A stretch of DNA of 64,000 nucleotides from Pseudomonas fluorescens (lineage in GTDB: Bacteria > Pseudomonadota > Gammaproteobacteria > Pseudomonadales > Pseudomonadaceae): assembly GCF_001708445.1 (NCBI RefSeq), contig NZ_CP015637.1, positions 1,985,001 through 2,049,000 of the forward strand, written 5' to 3'. The notes under the pieces were generated by a model. It saw only the letters and a list, made by a program, of their open reading frames with translations. It did no database searches and was not told the origin of the DNA. Below, piece after piece: positions 42,532 to 51,411 of the stretch; positions within the stretch are counted from its first letter, which is position 1, and the number at the start of each line of letters is the position of its first letter. The translations under genes and the position numbers were made by a program.

Positions 42532-43671
42532 ATGGATGTTTTCTGGTTCCTGCCAACACATGGCGACGGTCATTACCTGGGCACAACCCAAGGTGCGCGG
42601 CCAGTCACCCTCAACTATCTGAAACAGGTCGCCCAAGCGGCTGACAGCCTTGGCTACTACGGCGTACTGATTCCAACCGGCCGCTCGTGCGAAGACTCCT
42701 GGGTCATCGCCTCGGCGTTGGCCCCCCTGACAGAACGCCTGCGCTACCTGGTGGCGATTCGTCCGGGCATCATCTCGCCCACGGTGTCGGCGCGCATGGC
42801 GGCGACCCTCGATCGCCTGTCCAATGGCCGCTTGCTGATCAACGTGGTGACTGGCGGTGACCCTGACGAAAACCGTGGCGACGGCAGCTTCCTCGATCAC
42901 AGCGAGCGCTATGAAGTCAGCGACGAATTCCTCAAGATCTGGCGCCGTGTGTTGCAGGGCGAATCGGTGGACTTTGAGGGTAAGCACCTGCGCGTGCAGA
43001 ATGCCAAGGCGCTTTACCCGCCCGTGCAGAAGCCGTACCCACCGCTGTATTTCGGCGGTTCTTCGGACGCCGCCCATGACCTCGCCGCCGAACAGGTGGA
43101 CGTGTACCTGACCTGGGGTGAACCCCCGGCCGCCGTCGCGGAAAAACTCGCGGATGTGCGTGAACGGGCCGCGCGTCATGGCCGCACCGTGAAGTTCGGC
43201 ATCCGCCTGCATGTGATCGTGCGCGAGACCGAAGAAGACGCCTGGAAAGCCGCCGACAAACTGATCGAGCACATCAGCGACGACACCATCGCCGCGGCAC
43301 AAAAATCGTTTTCGCGCTTTGACTCCGAAGGTCAGCGCCGCATGGCCGCCCTGCACGACGGGCGCCGCGACAACCTGGAAATCGCCCCCAACCTGTGGGC
43401 CGGTGTCGGCCTGGTACGCGGTGGTGCCGGCACCGCGCTGGTGGGCAACCCGCAGCAAGTGGCCGAGCGCATCAAGGAATACGCAGACCTGGGCATCGAG
43501 AGCTTTATCTTCTCCGGCTACCCGCACCTGGAAGAGGCGTATCGCTTTGCCGAGTTGGTGTTCCCGTTATTGCCGGAACCTTATGCCAGCCTGGCCGGGC
43601 ACGGCATCACCAACCTGACGGGGCCGTTCGGCGAAATGATCGCCAACGATGTACTGCCCGCCAAGCCCTGA
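42532..43671 (+). CDS. msuD: FMNH2-dependent methanesulfonate monooxygenase
   Basis: The 379-residue TIM-barrel luciferase-like enzyme is of the SsuD/MsuD group. Segments include [55 protein letters not shown] and [20 protein letters not shown]. Using FMNH2 and O2 it cleaves the C-S bond of short alkanesulfonates to sulfite and aldehyde, providing sulfur. It follows msuE and precedes msuC, with a REPIN in the 147-base gap. Confidence 0.88.
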   Translation: MDVFWFLPTHGDGHYLGTTQGARPVTLNYLKQVAQAADSLGYYGVLIPTGRSCEDSWVIASALAPLTERLRYLVAIRPGIISPTVSARMAATLDRLSNGRLLINVVTGGDPDENRGDGSFLDHSERYEVSDEFLKIWRRVLQGESVDFEGKHLRVQNAKALYPPVQKPYPPLYFGGSSDAAHDLAAEQVDVYLTWGEPPAAVAEKLADVRERAARHGRTVKFGIRLHVIVRETEEDAWKAADKLIEHISDDTIAAAQKSFSRFDSEGQRRMAALHDGRRDNLEIAPNLWAGVGLVRGGAGTALVGNPQQVAERIKEYADLGIESFIFSGYPHLEEAYRFAELVFPLLPEPYASLAGHGITNLTGPFGEMIANDVLPAKP

Positions 43672-43690
43672 GATCAATGAAGCCTGCCTT

Positions 43691-43780
43691 AGGTGGGAGG
43701 CGGCTTGCCCCCGATTGCGGCGGGTCAGCCCCGTAACTGGCAACTGACACACCGCTATCGGGGCAAGCCCGCTCCCACCT
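43691..43780. repeat. REPIN inside the msu operon
   Basis: AGGTGGGAGGCGGCTTGCCC and GGGCAAGCCCGCTCCCACCT are inverted around a spacer with GATTGCGGCG / CGCTATCGG extensions. It lies between msuD and msuC and probably forms a stable hairpin in the operon transcript. Confidence 0.85.
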
Positions 43781-43818
43781 TTGGCCTTCATTGCCAAATA
43801 GACATTGAGGAACACCGC

Positions 43819-45006
43819 GTGACAGCCAAACCCCACAGCGTCCTGCCCTCCCCTTTGCAGACCGCCAAGTTGCTGGCCGCCGATTTCGCCCTCACCGCCG
43901 TCGAACGCGACGAACGCGGTGGCACGCCGAAAACCGAACGGGATGCCCTGCGCCAAAGCGGCCTGCTGGCCCTGAGTATTCCCACCCAATACGGTGGCCT
44001 CGGCGCACGTTGGAGTGACACCCTGGGCATCGTGCGCGAGTTCGCCAAGGTCGACAGCTCAATCGCCCATGTCTTCGGCTTCCACCACCTGATGCTCGCC
44101 ACCGTGCGCCTGTTTTCGCGCCAGGACCAATGGCAACCCTGGTTCGAACAGACCGCGCGCCAGAACTGGTTCTGGGGCAACGCCCTCAACCCGCTGGACA
44201 CACGCACGGTAGTCAAGGATTTCGGCGGCTGGCGCGAATTTTCCGGCAAGAAGAGCTTCTGCTCCGGCGCCAGCGATTCAGAAATGCTCATCGCCTCGGC
44301 CGTGGATGAAAGCGCTGGCGGCAAGTTGCTGATCGCCGCCATCCCCAGCGGGCGCAGCGGCATCACCCTGCACAACGACTGGAACAATATCGGCCAGCGC
44401 CAGACCGACAGCGGCAGCGCCAGCTTCGAACGGGTACGCGTGGAGGAATCGGAACTGCTGCTCGACCCCGGCCCGCTGAGCACACCCTTCGCCTGTCTGC
44501 GCCCACTGATCGCCCAGCTGACCTTTACCCATATGTTCCTCGGGATTGCCGAAGGGGCCTTCGAAGAAGCACGCCATTACACCCTGACCGAAACCCGTTC
44601 GTGGCACAAATCCAGCGCCGAGGACGTGCGCCAGGACCCTTACGTGCTGCACCACTACGGTGAGTTCTGGGTGGCCCTGGAAGGTGTGCGCCTGCTGGTG
44701 GAACGCGCCGCCGAATTGCTCGACCGCGCCTGGGCCAAAGGCCCCGGCCTCAGCGAAAACGAACGCGGCCAACTGGCCATCGCGATCGCCACCGCCAAGG
44801 TTGCCGCCAGCCGCCAAGGCCTGGAGCTGTGCAGCCGCCTGTTTGAAGTCACCGGCGCGCGGTCCACCCATGCTTCGCTGCGCCTGGACCGCCACTGGCG
44901 CAACCTGCGCACGCAAACCCTGCACGACCCCGTGGACTACAAACTCCACGAACTCGGGGACTGGGCATTGAACCAATCCCTGCCGACTCCCACGTTCTAT
45001 TCCTAA
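43819..45006 (+). CDS. msuC: Acyl-CoA-dehydrogenase-like flavin monooxygenase MsuC
   Basis: GTG 43819 follows GAGGAACACC. The 395-residue protein has the acyl-CoA dehydrogenase/DszC fold (SIPTQYGGLGARWSDTLGIVRE, FAKVDSSIAHVFGFHHLM, LEVTGARSTHASLRLDRHWRNLRTQTLHDP split across the C-terminal half). Members oxidise organosulfur compounds with reduced flavin; MsuC is proposed to act on methanesulfinate. A longer in-frame extension to 43693 reads through the REPIN and is unlikely. It is followed by sfnR after 11 bases. Confidence 0.85.
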   Translation: MTAKPHSVLPSPLQTAKLLAADFALTAVERDERGGTPKTERDALRQSGLLALSIPTQYGGLGARWSDTLGIVREFAKVDSSIAHVFGFHHLMLATVRLFSRQDQWQPWFEQTARQNWFWGNALNPLDTRTVVKDFGGWREFSGKKSFCSGASDSEMLIASAVDESAGGKLLIAAIPSGRSGITLHNDWNNIGQRQTDSGSASFERVRVEESELLLDPGPLSTPFACLRPLIAQLTFTHMFLGIAEGAFEEARHYTLTETRSWHKSSAEDVRQDPYVLHHYGEFWVALEGVRLLVERAAELLDRAWAKGPGLSENERGQLAIAIATAKVAASRQGLELCSRLFEVTGARSTHASLRLDRHWRNLRTQTLHDPVDYKLHELGDWALNQSLPTPTFYS

Positions 45007-45017
45007 GAGAGGTGCCC

Positions 45018-46109
<1,092 letters not shown>

Positions 46110-46121
<12 letters not shown>

Positions 46122-46475
46122 GCGACAGTGCAACGCGTTGTCATGGCTGCGCTCGAAACTGCGCAGCACCTGGAACGAACCGAAGGTCACGGCCGTGGCC
46201 TGGTGGGCGCGAATCAATGTCCAGAAATCTTCCTCTCCATGCTCGAAACACTTGAAGGCCGCCTCGCCGTCTTCACGCGAGCGCCATTGCAGGTAATTGA
46301 GCACCCGTCGTCCGTCATCGCTGACTTGCACACTCGCATTGATAAAGCCGCCATGGCCCTGGGCCAGACGTTCGCTCTGAATAGTCAGGGCTGCCACCAG
46401 GGCAGATTGTTGCCGGGGTTCGATCTGAAACTCGATCAATTGAGTGAAGCTGCGATTTTTCTCTGATACCTGCAT
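46110..46475 (-). CDS. Antibiotic biosynthesis monooxygenase (ABM) domain protein, SoxR-controlled
   Basis: ATG 46475 follows AGGGGAGTG and gives 121 residues with one ABM ferredoxin-like domain (FTQLIEFQIEPRQQSALVAAL through INASVQVSDDGRRVLNYLQW). Such proteins oxidise quinone-like small molecules or degrade haem without a prosthetic group. Its upstream region has a 19-bp-spaced promoter with a SoxR box, and soxR is divergent. This repeats the soxR/monooxygenase pair known as a SoxR target in P. aeruginosa. Confidence 0.82.
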
Positions 46476-46524
46476 GAACACTCCCCTTTCTCTGTAGGCA
46501 GAATCTTGCGATTCGATGCCACGC

Positions 46525-46555
46525 AGGGTAAAACCTCTAGTTAAGTCAAGGTCAA
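46525..46555 (-). promoter_or_regulatory. SoxR-controlled promoter with SoxR box
   Basis: On the minus strand TTGACC (46555-46550), a 19-base spacer and TACCCT (46530-46525) form the over-long spacer typical of MerR-family promoters. The box CCTCTAGTTAAGTCAAGG (46534-46551, plus strand) matches 14 of 18 positions of the SoxR consensus CCTCAAGTTAACTTGAGG. It drives the ABM gene and sits 24 bases before the soxR ATG, suggesting autoregulation. Confidence 0.8.
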
Positions 46556-46575
46556 GCGCTTCTCTGGAGTTTTTC

Positions 46576-47025
46576 ATGCTCAACAAGGAACTCACCGTCG
46601 GCCAATTGGCCGCGCGCAGTGGCGTTGCGGTCACGGCGCTGCACTTCTATGAATCCAAAGGGTTGATCAAGAGCAACCGTAACGCTGGCAACCAGCGCCG
46701 TTACCCACGGGATGTATTGCGGCGCGTGGTGGTGATCAAGATCGCCCAGCGCTTGGGCATTCCCCTGGCGACGATTGGCCAGGCATTACAGACGCTGCCG
46801 GATGGTCGTACGCCGACCACTGAGGATTGGGAGCGTTTGTCGGCGCTGTGGCGAGAGGATCTGGATGAGCGCATCAACAAGTTGATACTGCTGCGCGACA
46901 AGCTCAGTGGTTGTATTGGCTGCGGGTGTTTGTCGCTGCAAGCGTGCCCGCTGCGTAATCAGGCTGACCAGCTCGGTGAACATGGGCCTGGGGCCCAGCT
47001 GTTGGAACCCACGCCGCAATCCTGA
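46576..47025 (+). CDS. soxR: Redox-sensing transcriptional activator SoxR
   Basis: The 149-residue MerR-family protein has the N-terminal winged helix ([26 protein letters not shown]), a dimerisation helix, and the [2Fe-2S] ligands Cys113, Cys116, Cys118 and Cys124 in the SoxR spacing CX2CXCX5C. SoxR is activated by oxidation of the cluster, in pseudomonads mainly by redox-active dyes and phenazine-like compounds. No soxS is present. The ATG at 46576 is favoured because the longer frame runs through the SoxR box. Confidence 0.94.
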   Translation: MLNKELTVGQLAARSGVAVTALHFYESKGLIKSNRNAGNQRRYPRDVLRRVVVIKIAQRLGIPLATIGQALQTLPDGRTPTTEDWERLSALWREDLDERINKLILLRDKLSGCIGCGCLSLQACPLRNQADQLGEHGPGAQLLEPTPQS

Positions 47026-47263
47026 GTTGGGAATGCGCCCCCCCTTTGATCGCCATGGGTTTTAGAAACCCGGTGCGATATCACTTTCGTCACGCGTCAG
47101 GATGAACTGGCGCAGTTCACCGCGATTGAACGCCTTGCCGCCACGGCATGCACAGGTCGCCGATGCTGTCCGGCCGACACCTCGTCGGCTGCCTGCAAGC
47201 CACGATCGGCGTGGCCTATAGTGAAAAGGCCGTCCCTCCACAACCACAATCAAGGAGAACGAT

Positions 47264-47722
47264 ATGAGCGTTAAGCCTATTCCCGAGGGCTACCACAGCG
47301 TCACGCCTTATATGGGCATCGACAAAGCGAGTGATGCCATCGATTTCTACAAAAAAGCCTTTGGCGCCACACAGGTCATGCGCCTGGATATGCCCGATGG
47401 CAAAGTCGGCCATGCCGAGCTGCGCATTGGCGACTCGGCGATCATGCTGGGCTCACCCTGCGAGGAAATGGCCCTGCGTAATCCGGGCGAGCACACCAGT
47501 GTCGGTTTGCACCTGTATGTGAACGATGTGGACGCGCAATTCAAGCAAGCCGTGGCGGCAGGCGCCACCGTAGTGTCCGAACCGAAGGACCAGTTTTATG
47601 GCGACCGGTCGGCGAGCGTGAAGGATCCGTTCGGTCACCTGTGGTTCCTGGCCACGCGCAAGGAGGATTTGACCGAAGCACAGATCCGCGAACGTGCCAT
47701 GGACATGTTCAAGCAAGGCTGA
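47264..47722 (+). CDS. VOC-family (glyoxalase/PhnB-like) protein
   Basis: The 152-residue protein begins with IPEGYHSVTPYMGIDKASDAIDFY, the opening of the PhnB/3-demethylubiquinone-like VOC group. It has VGLHLYVNDVDAQFKQAV and SASVKDPFGHLWFLATRKEDL in the second beta-alpha-beta-beta-beta unit. ATG 47264 follows AAGGAGAACG. VOC proteins include isomerases, dioxygenases and resistance proteins; the function here is unknown. The 47026-47263 gap upstream contains a minus-strand open end (GKAFNRGELRQFILTRDESD) that I cannot assign. Confidence 0.85.
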   Translation: MSVKPIPEGYHSVTPYMGIDKASDAIDFYKKAFGATQVMRLDMPDGKVGHAELRIGDSAIMLGSPCEEMALRNPGEHTSVGLHLYVNDVDAQFKQAVAAGATVVSEPKDQFYGDRSASVKDPFGHLWFLATRKEDLTEAQIRERAMDMFKQG

Positions 47723-47741
47723 AGTCTATGAGGCGATACAA

Positions 47742-47805
47742 CTTGCTCCTGATAACGGTGGATCAGTTGACATTTAATTGACTGATGTACGGCCATCGGG
47801 AGCAA
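47742..47805. repeat. Degenerate REP inverted repeat
   Basis: TTGCTCCTGATAACGGT and ACGGCCATCGGGAGCAA are imperfect inverted repeats around 30 bases. They resemble the elements at 21607-21676 and 25887-25976 but are more diverged. Confidence 0.55.
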
Positions 47806-47823
47806 ACCTCCTCTTATAAAACA

Positions 47824-47957
47824 AAATAACTTATTGATTATTAAGAATTAAAATCCTCCCTTAAACGACCGAATTTTTGTGGCAAGCGGGCTTGCCCTAA
47901 TGCCATTCAGTTAAGCGTACATCGCCTTCTGTAGGAGCGAGCTTGCTCGCGAAAAAC
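47824..47957 (+). repeat. Composite repeat: AT-rich segment plus mosaic REP, copy B
   Basis: 47824-47850 is identical over 27 bp to the minus strand of the element at 10861-10918. It continues CCTCCC-TTAAACGACCG and TTGTGGCAAGCGGGCTTGCC, then CCTAATGCCATTCAGTTAAG, then CTGTAGGAGCGAGCTTGCTC and CGAAAAAC. The second part repeats the order found at 34771-34858. The 5S remnant begins 7 bases after it. Confidence 0.75.
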
Positions 47958-47964
47958 GTCAACG

Positions 47965-48034
47965 GTAGTGAAACGATGCATCGCCGATGGTAGTGTGGGG
48001 TTTCCCCATGTGAGAGTAGGTCATCGTCAAGATT
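47965..48034 (+). rRNA. Truncated 5S rRNA (3' part only)
   Basis: From GTAGTGAAACGATGCATCGC to about 48034 the sequence is the textbook 3' part of bacterial 5S rRNA, including the helix IV/loop E region (CGCCGATGGTAGTGTGGGGT, CCCCATGTGAGAGTAGG). Only about 70 of 120 nt are present; the 5' part and all of 23S and 16S are missing, replaced by REP sequence. Its normal downstream terminator follows. It cannot fold as a full 5S and is a relic of an rRNA operon. Confidence 0.9.
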
Positions 48035-48041
48035 AAATTCC

Positions 48042-48078
48042 GAAACCCCATTTGCGAAAGCAGATGGGGTTTTGTTTT
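48042..48078 (+). terminator. rRNA-operon terminator downstream of the 5S remnant
   Basis: AAACCCCAT / ATGGGGTTT with an inner TGC-GAAA-GCA hairpin is followed by TTGTTTT. It starts 8 bases after the 5S 3' end, the usual layout after a 5S gene. Confidence 0.88.
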
Positions 48079-48378
48079 GGGCGGTCGAAAAGCGCAGGCG
48101 CAAGCGTGCTCACGCAGGACGACAACGCTGACGCGCACCCTCGGGTTGGCATCCCACCATCCTGATGGCATGTTGGCCCGAGTGACGCCTGGCTGTTGGA
48201 GCATAGATACCCATCTGAATTTTGACTCAACTACACAAAACAACTCTTCCAGAGTGCCGTTGGGGAAATCGATGCAAAGTGTTTCTTCATTTTTGGTATG
48301 GTGCAGCACATTTTCACAAGGATTGATTTTTCATCCGCAGGACGCGGCGTCGACCTTCTTCAACGAGATGCTGTAGAA
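48079..48378. other. Post-rRNA-operon flank and PBP2 leader, no gene supported
   Basis: These 300 bases between the rRNA terminator and the PBP2 ATG contain a minus-strand frame (from 48309) that reads back through the 5S relic and is not a credible gene. The part to about 48200 resembles sequence I recall downstream of rRNA operons in pseudomonads. No clear promoter or Shine-Dalgarno for the PBP2 gene was found; GAGAT lies about 10 bases before its ATG. Confidence 0.4.
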
Positions 48379-50271
48379 ATGCCTGAACCCATACCGATTA
48401 AAGATCACGAAAAAGAAAACCGTTTGGTCAACAAACGTCTGCTCGCCTGCGCGCTGTTGGTGATTGGCATCACCTGTGCCTTGGTGGGCCGCATGTATTT
48501 CCTGCAGGTAGTGCAGTTCGACTATCACTCGACGATTTCTGAAAACAACCGGGTCCATGTCCTGCCCATTACGCCCACCCGCGGCCTTATTTATGACCGC
48601 AACGGGGTTGTGCTGGCTGACAACCGTCCCAGCTACAACCTGACCATTACCCGCGAGCGCACCACGGATCTCAAAGGTGAACTCGACGCCATCGTCAACC
48701 TGCTGCACCTGCCCGCCGAAGACCGTGCCGTGTTCGATAAGGCACTCAAGCAAGCACGCCACCCCTTCGTCCCTGTCACACTGTTTTACGAGTTGACGGA
48801 AGAGCAGATAGCCGTATTGGCGGTGAATGAATTCCGGCTTCCCGGGGTCGATGTGGAGCCACAGTTCGTTCGCCACTACCCGCTGGGTGCGCACTTCGCT
48901 CACTCCATCGGCTATGTCGGCCGTATCAACGAAAAAGAATCCAAGGCCCTGGATTCGGTGGAGTACCGCGGTACGCAATCCATTGGTAAAACCGGCATCG
49001 AGCGCTTCTACGAGTCTGAACTGCATGGTCATGTCGGCTATGAAGAAGTCGAGACCAATGCTCAGGGCCGGGTATTGCGCGTGCTGAAGCATACGGACCC
49101 GATCCCCGGCAAAAACATCGTCCTGAGCCTGGACGTCAAACTCCAGGAAGCGGCTGAAGAAGCCCTGGGCGATCGTCGTGGTTCGGTGGTCGCCCTTGAC
49201 CCGCAAACCGGCGAAGTACTGGCCATGGTCAGCAAACCGAGCTTCGACCCGAATCTGTTCGTTACCGGTATCAGCTTCAAGGAATACGCCGCGCTGCACG
49301 ACTCGATCGACCGGCCACTGTTCAACCGCGTATTGCGCGGGCTCTATGCCCCAGGCTCAACCATCAAGCCGGAAGTGGCGATTGCCGGTCTCGACAGTGG
49401 CGTCGTCACAGCCCAAACCCGCGTCTTCGACCCCGGTTACTACCAACTGCCGGACTTTGACCATAAATACCGCAACTGGAACCACAGTGGCGACGGCTGG
49501 GTGGACATGGACGCGGCCATCATGCGTTCCAACGATACCTACTTCTACGACCTTGCCCACAAGCTGGGGATCGACCGCTTGCACGACTATCTGGCCGAAT
49601 TCGGCCTTGGCCAGAAGGTCTCACTGGACATGTTCGAAGAGTCCGCTGGCTTGATGCCATCCCAGGCCTGGAAGCGTGCAACAAGGCGCCAACCCTGGTT
49701 CCCGGGTGAAACCGTGATCCTCGGAATCGGCCAGGGCTATATGCAGGTCACGCCGCTGCAACTGGCTCAAGCCACCGCGTTGATCGCCAACAAAGGTGTG
49801 TGGAACCGACCGCACTTGGCCAAGACCATCAATGGCGTGCCGCCGGTGGATGAGAACCCCATGCCCAACGTGGTCCTCAAGGATCCGCGCGATTGGGAGC
49901 AGGTCAACCACGGTATGCAATTGGTAATGCACGACCCGCGCGGTATCGCCCGGGCTGCTGCGCTTGGCGCCCAATATCGTATTGCTGGTAAGAGCGGTAC
50001 CGCGCAGGTAGTGGCAATCAAGCAGGGGGAGCGCTACAACCGCAACAAGACCCTGGAGCGCCATCGCGACAACGCCTTGTTCGTCGGCTTCGCACCAGCG
50101 GAACACCCGAAAATCGTGATCTCGGTGATGATCGAAAACGGCGAGGCGGGCGGACGTGTGGCAGGCCCTGTAGTGCGCCAGATCATGGACGCCTGGCTAC
50201 TCGACCAGGAAGGCCACTTGAAGCCGCAATATGCGACCCCGAGCAAGGCACCGGGCGACCCGCACGTCTGA
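48379..50271 (+). CDS. mrdA: Penicillin-binding protein 2 (transpeptidase), isolated copy
   Basis: The 630-residue class B PBP has an N-terminal membrane anchor (about 20-45), a pedestal domain with RGLIYDRNGVVLADNRPSYN, and the transpeptidase domain. Active-site motifs are S327-TIK, S384-ND and K538-SGT. Segments such as MPEPIPIKDHEKENRL and FVRHYPLGAHFAHSIGYVGRI identify the PBP2 (elongation) type rather than FtsI. The usual neighbours rodA, rlpA, mltB and dacA are absent, so this is probably an extra PBP2 paralogue. It starts 345 bases after the 5S relic, and the junction suggests it once stood downstream of an rRNA operon. Confidence 0.88.
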   Translation: MPEPIPIKDHEKENRLVNKRLLACALLVIGITCALVGRMYFLQVVQFDYHSTISENNRVHVLPITPTRGLIYDRNGVVLADNRPSYNLTITRERTTDLKGELDAIVNLLHLPAEDRAVFDKALKQARHPFVPVTLFYELTEEQIAVLAVNEFRLPGVDVEPQFVRHYPLGAHFAHSIGYVGRINEKESKALDSVEYRGTQSIGKTGIERFYESELHGHVGYEEVETNAQGRVLRVLKHTDPIPGKNIVLSLDVKLQEAAEEALGDRRGSVVALDPQTGEVLAMVSKPSFDPNLFVTGISFKEYAALHDSIDRPLFNRVLRGLYAPGSTIKPEVAIAGLDSGVVTAQTRVFDPGYYQLPDFDHKYRNWNHSGDGWVDMDAAIMRSNDTYFYDLAHKLGIDRLHDYLAEFGLGQKVSLDMFEESAGLMPSQAWKRATRRQPWFPGETVILGIGQGYMQVTPLQLAQATALIANKGVWNRPHLAKTINGVPPVDENPMPNVVLKDPRDWEQVNHGMQLVMHDPRGIARAAALGAQYRIAGKSGTAQVVAIKQGERYNRNKTLERHRDNALFVGFAPAEHPKIVISVMIENGEAGGRVAGPVVRQIMDAWLLDQEGHLKPQYATPSKAPGDPHV

Positions 50272-50275
50272 CGAA

Positions 50276-50677
50276 TCAGGTCTTCCACTCATCCCACTGT
50301 TCCACGCCCTCATAAGTCAGCCACGGCACATCATGGGCCGTCCAGATGTGCGAGGTGGGCCTGACGCCCGGATCATCATCCAGCGTCGCCACCCGCACAA
50401 TCACATGCGGCTGAAACTCACGTTCAGCGATCAGATGTGAGCCGCAGCGCGAGCAGAAATGCCGGTGCTTGCCCGGCGAAGACTCAAACGACGACAGCAG
50501 GTCCTCACCTTGCGTCCAGCGAAAATGCTTGCGCATCACGCCGGCTGTGGCCACGAACGCAGCCGCGTGCACTTTGCGGCAGCTGTCGCAGTGGCAGTGG
50601 CTGATGGGCATGTCCAGGCTGTCCACTTGATAGCGCACGCCTTTACAGAAGCAACTTCCATTCAACGGGTCAGTCAT
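50276..50677 (-). CDS. GFA/CENP-V-family zinc protein
   Basis: The 133-residue protein has the Gfa zinc-binding pattern: GSCFCKGVRY (CxC), SHCHCDSCRK (CxCxxC) and FCSRCGSHL (CxxC). The family was first described as glutathione-dependent formaldehyde-activating enzyme, but most members have no proven activity. It is convergent with the PBP2 gene, stop to stop within 5 bases. Confidence 0.87.
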   Translation of the reverse strand: MTDPLNGSCFCKGVRYQVDSLDMPISHCHCDSCRKVHAAAFVATAGVMRKHFRWTQGEDLLSSFESSPGKHRHFCSRCGSHLIAEREFQPHVIVRVATLDDDPGVRPTSHIWTAHDVPWLTYEGVEQWDEWKT

Positions 50678-50775
50678 AACCTATGGCCGGGTCAAGGATG
50701 GGGTCATCATCATCGCGCACAACCGAAGTTTGCGCATTGGTCGATGTCGCCTACTGTCAATGGAGGAGGTGACTT

Positions 50776-51243
50776 ATGCATGTATTAGATCGCATAGAAC
50801 GAAAAGTCCTGCTGAACGCTTCACGTAAACAAGTGTGGGCGGCACTGACCGATGCCGAACAATTCGGTCGCTGGTTTGGCATTGCCCTCAAGGGCAAGAC
50901 CTTTGTTGCCGGGGAGACCATCGAAGCACCGATTACCTATCCTGGTTACGAACATGTGGTGTGGAAAGCCAAGATCGAGCGCATCCTGCCGCAAACGTTG
51001 TTCTCTTTCTGGTGGCATCCGTTCGCGGTCGATAAGACTGTCGACTACGACCAGGAGACACCCACCCTGGTGGAGTTCACGATTGAAGACCGCGCGCCTG
51101 GCATTCTGCTGCGGGTCGTTGAGTCGGGCTTCGACGCCATTCCCGAGGCTCGCCGTCAGAAAGCCTTCAAGATGAACTCCCGTGGATGGGATGAGCAGAT
51201 GGGTAATATCGAAAACTATCTCAGCCAAGCCCGGCAGGCTTGA
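50776..51243 (+). CDS. SRPBCC/AHSA1-domain protein
   Basis: The 155-residue protein is a START/Bet v1-like AHSA1 family member (ERKVLLNASRKQVWAALTDA, FGRWFGIALKGKTFVAG, LVEFTIEDRAPGILLRVVESGF, GWDEQMGNIENYL). ATG 50776 has a strong GGAGGAGG. Relatives often sit next to an ArsR regulator; none is seen here. Function unknown; ligand binding in a hydrophobic cavity is typical of the fold. Confidence 0.88.
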   Translation: MHVLDRIERKVLLNASRKQVWAALTDAEQFGRWFGIALKGKTFVAGETIEAPITYPGYEHVVWKAKIERILPQTLFSFWWHPFAVDKTVDYDQETPTLVEFTIEDRAPGILLRVVESGFDAIPEARRQKAFKMNSRGWDEQMGNIENYLSQARQA

Positions 51244-51246
51244 CCC

Positions 51247-51274
51247 AAACGGGCATCATGGGCGATGCCCGTTT
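51247..51274 (+). terminator. Rho-independent terminator after AHSA1 gene
   Basis: AAACGGGCATC / GATGCCCGTTT forms an 11-bp stem with a 6-base loop, starting 3 bases after the AHSA1 stop. The T-run is short and lies within the stem end. Confidence 0.6.
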
Positions 51275-51411
51275 CCAGCTTCTTGTAGACGTCGATGGCT
51301 GCCGACACCGTGGCCACCCTCTGATCACCGGTTGTTCGCCGCAAACGTTCGGCGTTTAGACGTATGACAGGTAGAATCACGCCCTGAAAGCGATTCCTGA
51401 GGTGCGGTACG

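Noticed and set aside
47062..47253. 63-residue minus-strand ORF ending TRDESDIAPGF upstream of the VOC gene
   Set aside because: The C-terminal third looks protein-like, but the N-terminal part is Arg-rich noise and no start is supported. Possibly a gene fragment; could not be assigned.
47959..48309. 116-residue minus-strand ORF after the PBP2 leader
   Set aside because: It runs antisense through the 5S relic and the rRNA terminator; such frames behind rRNA operons are commonly mis-annotated.
51244..51411. LexA (SOS) box before polB
   Set aside because: No CTG-N10-CAG with a plausible core was found in the upstream gap, so SOS control is not claimed.
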